A stretch of DNA of 10,739 nt from JBDHZU01 sp039812085 (GTDB lineage Bacteria > Actinomycetota > Actinomycetes > S36-B12 > UBA10799). The DNA is taken from NCBI GenBank assembly GCA_039812085.1, contig JBDHZU010000062.1:1-10739 (forward strand), given 5' to 3'. How positions within the stretch are numbered: position 1 is the first letter of the stretch; each line of letters begins with the position of its first letter. Below the pieces are notes generated by a model. That model made no database searches. It was not told the origin of the DNA and saw nothing but the letters and a program-made list of their open reading frames with translations. Below are positions 5,917-10,739 of the stretch, in pieces. Made by a program: the position numbers and the translations under genes.

Positions 5917-5939
5917 CTAGGAATGAAATATTCCTCTAG
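5917..5939. promoter_or_regulatory. Inverted repeat upstream of the HAD gene
   Basis: AGGAAT (5919-5924) and ATTCCT (5930-5935) form a perfect 6-bp inverted repeat around GAAAT, with imperfect CT/CTAG extensions outside. It sits 21 bp before the HAD start, in the 86-bp gap behind the alpha/beta hydrolase stop. That position suits an operator. A terminator is unlikely because the stem is AT-rich and no T-run follows. No known regulator motif is recognised. Confidence 0.35.
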
Positions 5940-5983
5940 GGGATCAGAGTTTGGCGATATATCTATCTCTACCGAACAAGAAA

Positions 5984-6691
5984 CTAGCTCAAAGCGGCGG
6001 CTAAAGCTTCTGGGTTGGACAACATCCCGCAGTGATCACCGGCGATTGTTTCTACCTTGGCGCCGGGAACACCTGCGAACCCTGCACTGACCTCGGCAGA
6101 GAAGTTCTGGTCATCGGCGAATGCGATGTAGCGCACCGGGACGTCGAGCTTGTCCCAGGACACCGCGACCACATCGGAGTAGGTGGCGAACGGTTGTGGC
6201 CGTAGTTGATTGAACGCCGCCTTGGCCTGCCTGTCGGACAGGCCACTGAAGAAGCGAGTACGCACATCCTCGAATTGAGGGATCAATGCGTTGTCGGGTG
6301 ACTGCTTAGCTTCCTCGCGGTAGCGGTCTCGACGTGGCTGAGGAATCCAATCGATTGCTGCCTGACCCGAAGGAACCGCTACTCCGGCAAGCAGAACAAC
6401 GTCACCGACCTGATCAGGGCACGTGGCGATGGCGGCAGGCAATCCCACAGCGCTGAGTGAATGCGCCACGATCCGAATCGGTTCATCCGCCTCAAGATCC
6501 TCGATGCTTTCGACGATTCGGTTGCTCACATCCGCCAGCGTTACCTGAGCAATCGGTGTCGGATCTGATCCTGCTCCCGGCAGATCGAAGGCGCGGGTGG
6601 GGACACCGGCATTGGCAAGAAGGGGGATGACCGGCTTCCACGACCAGGCACCCAGGCCGCCCCCATGAATCAACAACGTGACCGCAGACAT
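5984..6691 (-). CDS. Alpha/beta hydrolase
   Basis: This is a 235-residue soluble serine hydrolase of the alpha/beta fold, in the size range of methylesterase/salicylate-esterase-like enzymes. It opens with a beta strand and the oxyanion loop HGGG (9-12), then FDLPGAGSD (36-43), the nucleophile elbow AHSLS (76-80, Ser78), an acid candidate at Asp193/Asp194 in FADDQ, and the catalytic His220 in GDHCGM. The elbow is unusual because the classic pattern is G-x-S-x-G and both flanking glycines are replaced. Substrate is unknown; esterase, lactonase or hydroxynitrile-lyase-like chemistry are possible. The frame is open up to 6928, but ATG 6691 is chosen because AAGGTG lies about six bases upstream and the protein then starts directly with the first core strand. 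The extension would also run into the divergent DUF445 gene. It has no signal peptide. Confidence 0.88.
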   Translation of the reverse strand: MSAVTLLIHGGGLGAWSWKPVIPLLANAGVPTRAFDLPGAGSDPTPIAQVTLADVSNRIVESIEDLEADEPIRIVAHSLSAVGLPAAIATCPDQVGDVVLLAGVAVPSGQAAIDWIPQPRRDRYREEAKQSPDNALIPQFEDVRTRFFSGLSDRQAKAAFNQLRPQPFATYSDVVAVSWDKLDVPVRYIAFADDQNFSAEVSAGFAGVPGAKVETIAGDHCGMLSNPEALAAALS

Positions 6692-6772
6692 GGCGAGCAC
6701 CTTACGGGTGTGAGCAGGGCTGCGCCACAGATCAAATTCTTTCGTGGACAAGCGACTAGCGGCGAGACCTCG

Positions 6773-6778
6773 TAGCGT
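6773..6778 (+). promoter_or_regulatory. Putative -10 element for a leaderless DUF445 transcript
   Basis: TAGCGT fits the actinobacterial TANNNT -10 pattern and ends seven bases before GTG 6786, so transcription could begin at the start codon itself. No clear -35 lies at the right distance. The motif is short, so this is suggestive only. Confidence 0.35.
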
Positions 6779-6785
6779 GGCGCTG

Positions 6786-8105
6786 GTGAGCACCGAACTG
6801 CAGGCAGCAGAGCCAGACCTTGCTGTCAATCTGGCCGACGAGGCATTGGCCAACGAGCAGCGCAAACGCAAGGCGTTGCGACGGATGAAGCTCATTCCTT
6901 TATCGCTGTTGCTGCTCGCTGCCGTCATGTTTGCGATCTCTTGGCGAGTTCAACAGGACCCTGATTCGGCTGACTTCTGGGGTTACGTGCGGGCCGCATC
7001 TGAGGCCGGCATGGTGGGTGGACTGGCCGACTGGTTTGCGGTGACGGCGTTGTTCCGTCGACCGTTAGGTCTACCGATTCCGCACACCAACTTGATTGCG
7101 AATAAGAAGGACCAGCTTGGTGAATCACTGGGAGAGTTCGTACAGACGAACTTTCTGACCGAAGCAAACATCCGGCAGAAGATTGCCAGCACAGCCCCGG
7201 CTAAACGGATCGGCGAATACCTCGAGCAGCCCGATCATCGGGAATACATCGTGGCGGAAGGTTCGAACGCCGCTGTGGCTGCATTGGAGTCAGTGGATGA
7301 CGCCGATGTCGCAGCACTGCTGAAGAACTTGGTGATGGAGCATTCGTCCCACTTCGAGTGGGCGCCTCCGCTAGGTGAGTTGTTGGACTCGATGCTCGCA
7401 GCTCGCTCTCACGATCCAGCGGTTGACGGACTGCTGCGACTCGGCCGGGACTGGCTGCTTGCCAACGAGGCCACTGTCACCAAGCTCATTGCCGATATTG
7501 GACCTGCGCAGGATTGGGCACCTGCCCGGGCAATCCATGAAGCGGTTGGTCGTCGGGTGTGGCGAGATGTGCTCAAGTGGGCCGAGGACGTCAATCGCGA
7601 CCCTGACCACGATGCCCGCAAAGTCATTGACGAGTGGCTGGTGACATTTGCCGATCGACTCCAGCACGACCCGGAGATGATCGCCAACGTCGAGCAGCTC
7701 AAGCAGCGCATTTTGGCCAGCGACGATTCCCATCGAGTCTTGGCTTCGGTCTGGCCAGCCGCCAAACAGTTGTTGATCAGAGCTTTGCAGGATCCGGATT
7801 CGGAACTGCGTCAACGAGCAAATGAAGCATTGGGTGACTTTGCCCAACGACTGACCACCGATGAAGAACTCCAACGTCGAATGGATGCTCGGATCGAGTC
7901 GGCGGCTGCGTACGTGGTCAACCGCTACGGCGGAGAAATCGTCACCGTCATCACCGACCAGGTTGCTCGGTGGGATGCCTCAGAAGCGTCCCGCCGAATC
8001 GAACTGCAAGTGGGGCGTGATCTGCAGTTCATCCGAGTCAATGGCACGGTGGTTGGTGCGCTGGCGGGTCTCGTCATCCACTTCGTGGCCGTCAACTTGC
8101 TCTAA
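6786..8105 (+). CDS. DUF445 family membrane protein
   Basis: This is a membrane-anchored DUF445 protein of 439 residues; the family's role is not established. With this start, one transmembrane helix (about 36-53, IPLSLLLLAAVMFAISW) follows a basic KRKALRRMK stretch. The family signature comes next: WGYVRAASEAGMVGGLADWF, then AVTALFRRPLGLPIPHT and KKDQLGESLGEFVQTNF. A long soluble, mainly helical region follows, and a second membrane segment closes the protein with FIRVNGTVVGALAGLVIHFV. Length and both ends match full-length members. Start choice is uncertain. GTG codons at 6744, 6777 and 6786 are in frame and none has a Shine-Dalgarno. I prefer 6786 because TAGCGT (6773-6778, a TANNNT -10) ends seven bases before it, as in leaderless actinobacterial genes. 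The gene is divergent from the alpha/beta hydrolase and stands alone. Confidence 0.9.
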   Translation: MSTELQAAEPDLAVNLADEALANEQRKRKALRRMKLIPLSLLLLAAVMFAISWRVQQDPDSADFWGYVRAASEAGMVGGLADWFAVTALFRRPLGLPIPHTNLIANKKDQLGESLGEFVQTNFLTEANIRQKIASTAPAKRIGEYLEQPDHREYIVAEGSNAAVAALESVDDADVAALLKNLVMEHSSHFEWAPPLGELLDSMLAARSHDPAVDGLLRLGRDWLLANEATVTKLIADIGPAQDWAPARAIHEAVGRRVWRDVLKWAEDVNRDPDHDARKVIDEWLVTFADRLQHDPEMIANVEQLKQRILASDDSHRVLASVWPAAKQLLIRALQDPDSELRQRANEALGDFAQRLTTDEELQRRMDARIESAAAYVVNRYGGEIVTVITDQVARWDASEASRRIELQVGRDLQFIRVNGTVVGALAGLVIHFVAVNLL

Positions 8106-8133
8106 AACACGTCCGTTCGACTCTTCCGTGGAA

Positions 8134-8143
8134 CCGATATCGG
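8134..8143. promoter_or_regulatory. Palindrome upstream of the ABC exporter genes
   Basis: CCGATATCGG is a perfect 10-bp palindrome in the 54-bp gap between the DUF445 stop and the ABC ATPase start, 16 bp before the GTG. Exporters of this type are often controlled by TetR-family repressors that bind short palindromes, so an operator is possible. It has no loop or T-run and is not a terminator. A 10-bp palindrome can also arise by chance. Confidence 0.35.
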
Positions 8144-8159
8144 GTGAAGAATCGCAAGA

Positions 8160-9062
8160 GTGACGCAACAGTTGGTGTTTGTTGAGCAGCTAGCAAAGTC
8201 CTTTGGTGAAAAGCACGCATTAGTCGATCTCGAACTCGTCCTTGAACGCGGACAGATCCACGGGTTTCTTGGTCCCAATGGGGCAGGAAAAACCACCACG
8301 ATCCGGATTCTTCTCGGCTTGGTCAAAGCGACTTCTGGGACTGCCAAGATTTTCGATCTTGATCCCTGGACGCAGTCAGTCCAAGCGCATCGCCGGTTGG
8401 CATATGTTCCGGGTGAAGTCGCCTTGTGGCCGAATCTGACCGGTGGAGAAACCATCGACGTTCTTGGTCGCCTGCGCGGAGGGCTGTCCGATCAACGCCG
8501 CAACGACCTCATCGAACGTTTCGCGTTGGACCCCACCGTGAAGGTTCGCGACTACTCCAAGGGCAATCGGCAGAAGGTGGCATTAGTCGCCGCGCTTGCC
8601 AGTGACGTCGACCTCTACATCCTGGACGAACCGACCGATGGACTCGATCCGCTCATGGCCGAACAATTCCGGGAGGTTATTCGGCAGTTAGCTGCCGAAG
8701 GGCGAACCGTGTTGTTGTCCAGTCATGTTCTGGCCGAAGTCGATGCCGTCTGTGACTACGTGACCATCATCCGTGATGGACGCACAGTGGAATCCGGTCC
8801 GCTGGAACAACTGCGCCATCTCAGTCGAACAGTTGTTTCCGCACGTACTCAACGACCGGTGCAGTGGGAATCCCTGGCTGGCGTCCACGATGTCCAGCTC
8901 CAACCCGATCAGCGCACGGTCACTTTCGCGACTGATACCAACTCCATCGCGAGCGTGGTCGCCGTCCTCAACGAGGCAGGCCTAGAGGACTTCCAAGCCA
9001 GTCCACCCAGCTTGGAACAAATGTTCTTGCGCTACTACCGCGAACAATCGGTGCAGTCGTGA
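8160..9062 (+). CDS. ABC transporter ATP-binding protein (drug/antibiotic exporter type)
   Basis: This is a 300-residue cytosolic ATPase that powers the permease encoded next. It contains Walker A GPNGAGKTT (38-46), a Q-loop region reading AYVPGEVALWPNLTGGE (81-97) in which Gly replaces the usual Gln, signature YSKGNRQKV (132-140) in place of LSGGQ, Walker B DLYILDEP (151-158) with Glu157, D-loop GLDP, and the switch His189 in SSHVLAEVD. The modified Q-loop and signature are typical of ATPases paired with ABC-2 exporters of the antibiotic/daunorubicin-type branch, so they do not imply loss of function. After about residue 220 a C-terminal domain typical of this group follows. The start is GTG 8160 with only a weak purine-rich upstream stretch. 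The stop overlaps the permease start by GTGA, indicating a co-translated pair. Confidence 0.94.
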   Translation: MTQQLVFVEQLAKSFGEKHALVDLELVLERGQIHGFLGPNGAGKTTTIRILLGLVKATSGTAKIFDLDPWTQSVQAHRRLAYVPGEVALWPNLTGGETIDVLGRLRGGLSDQRRNDLIERFALDPTVKVRDYSKGNRQKVALVAALASDVDLYILDEPTDGLDPLMAEQFREVIRQLAAEGRTVLLSSHVLAEVDAVCDYVTIIRDGRTVESGPLEQLRHLSRTVVSARTQRPVQWESLAGVHDVQLQPDQRTVTFATDTNSIASVVAVLNEAGLEDFQASPPSLEQMFLRYYREQSVQS

Positions 9063-10660
9063 ACATTGCTGGTGCTCCGGCGCTCGCCCGCCTCGCACTT
9101 CGTCGTGACCGGATCCGAATCCTCATCTGGGGATTAGTGACGGCAGGGATGGTTGCATCGGTCGCTTCGATTTGGGATGAGTTGTATCCCACGGCGCAAA
9201 GTCGGCTGGAACTGGCGGCAGCGCTTGCCGTTGATCCGGCACTGAGCGCCGTGCTCGGTCCGCTATTTGACCCACTCTCGACAGGTGCACTTACTGCCTG
9301 GCGAGTCATGTCCTGGCTCACCGTGGTCCTGGGTTTGGCTGCGGGGTTCCTGGTCACTCGCAACACGCGAGCGCAAGAGGCTGCTGGGGTAAGTGAACTC
9401 GTTGGATCCACAGCAGTTGGACGGTCAGCTCCGGTTGTAGCTGGGTTGGCAAGTGGCTGGGGTCTTTCGTTGCTTTTTACGCTGCTCGCCGCCGCTTCGA
9501 TGATTGCGACTGGTCTTGCTGTTAATGGCAGTGTGCTCTTTGCGTTGGCGGCCGGAATGGTGGCGTTCGTGGTCGTTGGGGTTGCGGCGGTCAATGCGCA
9601 GTTGTTCCACACCTCCAGAGCAACCAACTCGGCGACAGGCATCGTGGTTGCCGTCCTGTTTCTCTTGCCGGGAATCGGCAACGTGAGTCATGGATTGCAT
9701 TGGTTGGTATGGGCGTCACCTATTGGTTGGGCGCAACAGGCTCGAGCGTTTGCGGGTGACCGCTGGTCGATTCTGCTGCTTGGTCTCGTCACCGGATTGC
9801 TCCTCGCAACCGTGGCTGGATGGCTGGCAAATCGACGTGACCTTGGATCAGGGCTATCCGCTGGCCGAGCCGGTTCGGCCACAGCCGCGGCCTGGATCAA
9901 GAACCCCTTCTCACTTGCCCTGCGTCTTGATCGTGGGTGGCTGATTGGTTGGGTGCTCAGTGCTGCACTGCTTGGAGTGGTGACCGGGTTCTTGATCCAA
10001 ACCTCGGTAGGGCTGGTCACGGGTAATCCCCAATTGGAGAAGTTCCTTGCTGCACTTGGTGGCTCGACCAAAATCGCCGAGGCTTTTGGCCTGACTGAGC
10101 TAGGCATCATCGGAATGATCGCGGGGGGCTTCGCCATCTCAACCATTCTGAGGTTGGCGGCTGACGAAGAAGAAGGTCGTGCGGCTCACCTGTTGTCGGC
10201 ACCAGTGAGTCGTCGGCAATGGCTAGGCGGGCACGCCAGCATCGCCGTACTCGGCTCGATTGCTATCTGCACAGTTGGGGGATTCATGCTCGGTCTGACC
10301 TACGCCTCGGCGGGACACCTCGGCGTTGCGCAACAAGCTTTGCGGTGGGCAGCATCTGGTCTGATTTTGTCTACCGCCGCTGTCTTGTTCGCCGCAGTTG
10401 CGTTGTTAGCGGTTGCTGTTCTGGGCCGTTTAGCCGGGGTGATCACCTGGACGTTGTTCTCCGTGATTGTGGGTGTTGGCTTCGTTGGGCAAATCCTCAA
10501 TCTGCCTCGATGGATGCTCGATCTATCGCCGTATAACCACCTCCCGGGCTATCCAGCAACCTCTCCACCGTGGATGTCGATAGCGGTATTCATTGCTTTG
10601 TCCGTCCTGGCTGCTGTCATCGCCGACCAAGCAATTCAGCGTCGCGACAGCATGGCGTAG
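9059..10660 (+). CDS. ABC-2 type permease, TnrB3-like polyketide-antibiotic exporter family
   Basis: This is an integral membrane permease of 533 residues, about 12 membrane helices, which would export hydrophobic compounds with the preceding ATPase. It is an internal duplication of a six-helix ABC-2 unit. ARLALRRDRIRILIWGLV (10-27) corresponds to FSLALRLDRGWLIGWVL (284-300). RNTRAQEAAGVSELVGSTAV (101-120) corresponds to RLAADEEEGRAAHLLSAPVS (365-384). The ASPIGWAQQARAF block of the first half corresponds to DLSPYNHLPGYPA of the second. This two-half layout is that of the putative polyketide-antibiotic exporter group (COG3559, TnrB3 of tetronasin resistance). The GTG start overlaps the ATPase stop (GTGA). 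The real substrate is unknown: such pairs are widespread, and no biosynthetic genes lie in the window. No signal peptide or truncation is seen. Confidence 0.9.
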   Translation: MNIAGAPALARLALRRDRIRILIWGLVTAGMVASVASIWDELYPTAQSRLELAAALAVDPALSAVLGPLFDPLSTGALTAWRVMSWLTVVLGLAAGFLVTRNTRAQEAAGVSELVGSTAVGRSAPVVAGLASGWGLSLLFTLLAAASMIATGLAVNGSVLFALAAGMVAFVVVGVAAVNAQLFHTSRATNSATGIVVAVLFLLPGIGNVSHGLHWLVWASPIGWAQQARAFAGDRWSILLLGLVTGLLLATVAGWLANRRDLGSGLSAGRAGSATAAAWIKNPFSLALRLDRGWLIGWVLSAALLGVVTGFLIQTSVGLVTGNPQLEKFLAALGGSTKIAEAFGLTELGIIGMIAGGFAISTILRLAADEEEGRAAHLLSAPVSRRQWLGGHASIAVLGSIAICTVGGFMLGLTYASAGHLGVAQQALRWAASGLILSTAAVLFAAVALLAVAVLGRLAGVITWTLFSVIVGVGFVGQILNLPRWMLDLSPYNHLPGYPATSPPWMSIAVFIALSVLAAVIADQAIQRRDSMA

Positions 10661-10687
10661 CCACTGCACCGGGCTGACGAATGGCGA

Positions 10688-10709
10688 CGTGATCGAGTTC
10701 GATGACACG
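10688..10709. promoter_or_regulatory. Inverted repeat after the permease gene
   Basis: ATCGA (10692-10696) and TCGAT (10699-10703) form an inverted repeat around GT, extended by CGTG (10688-10691) and CACG (10706-10709) with a two-base bulge. It lies in the 79 bp between the permease stop and the end of the window, just before a strong Shine-Dalgarno. It could be an operator or leader hairpin for the next gene. No T-run follows, so it is not a terminator. I see no other structure in 10661-10733. Confidence 0.35.
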
Positions 10710-10733
10710 ATGCGTTCACCGCATTCGCCAGGC

Positions 10734-10739
10734 AAGGAG
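10734..10739 (+). promoter_or_regulatory. Shine-Dalgarno of a gene beginning beyond the window
   Basis: The final bases AAGGAG are a near-perfect ribosome binding site on the + strand. A start codon within about 5-10 bases past the window end is expected. With no terminator after the permease, that gene may belong to the exporter transcript. Confidence 0.5.

Noticed and set aside
6692..6928. N-terminal extension of the alpha/beta hydrolase up to 6928
   Set aside because: The extra 79 residues are basic and low-complexity, overlap the divergent DUF445 gene, and precede a good Shine-Dalgarno/ATG at 6691 where the fold begins.
8968..9681. 237-residue open frame antisense to the permease
   Set aside because: Thr/Ala/Ser-rich product with no family features. 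It is a shadow of the permease reading frame.
10661..10733. Terminator after the ABC permease
   Set aside because: Only weak stems without a T-run are present, so no terminator is supported.

Overview
The window looks like ordinary chromosome from a moderately GC-rich actinobacterium. The pointers are a 19-bp DtxR/IdeR-type iron box, frequent GTG starts, an actinobacterial-type DUF445 membrane protein and HAD-IB phosphatase, and an antibiotic-exporter-type (TnrB3-like) ABC permease. I cannot place it to genus. There is no transposase, integrase, CRISPR array or rRNA. About ten protein genes and one tRNA fill nearly all of it.

Layout. On the + strand, fumC (class II fumarase, 64-1554) overlaps a small DUF488/YeaO-like gene (1538-1906). 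That gene converges on, and overlaps by 8 bp, a minus-strand iron operon that reads leftward: feoA (4682-4437), feoB (4440-2500) and an Nfu-type Fe-S scaffold gene (2489-1899). The operon is tightly packed: feoA and feoB overlap by GTGA, and the Nfu Shine-Dalgarno overlaps the feoB stop codon. An IdeR/DtxR box (4714-4732) lies 31 bp before feoA. A cell short of iron would therefore make the Fe(II) importer and an Fe-S cluster carrier from one transcript.

Upstream of the iron box is tRNA-Arg(ACG) (minus, 4914-4986) with a UUCG-capped terminator. A 61-bp segment holding that terminator and the last 14 nt of the tRNA is repeated 102 bp further on (4765-4825 and 4867-4927, 59/61 identical), with a separate hairpin between the copies. 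This is the most unusual non-coding structure in the window. It may be the scar of a lost tRNA duplicate or of site-specific integration.

Next come two minus-strand enzymes, a HAD-IB phosphatase (5897-5052) and an alpha/beta hydrolase (6691-5984). A divergent, possibly leaderless DUF445 membrane protein gene follows on the + strand (to 8105). A two-gene ABC exporter ends the window: an ATPase (8160-9062) overlapping by GTGA a 533-residue permease (9059-10660) made of two related halves. The last bases (10734-10739) form a strong Shine-Dalgarno for a gene that begins just outside.

No clearly new system is visible. The best leads are the iron-regulated feoA-feoB-nfu operon, the altered G4 motif and Cys/His-rich N-terminus of FeoB, and the duplicated tRNA 3' end and terminator.
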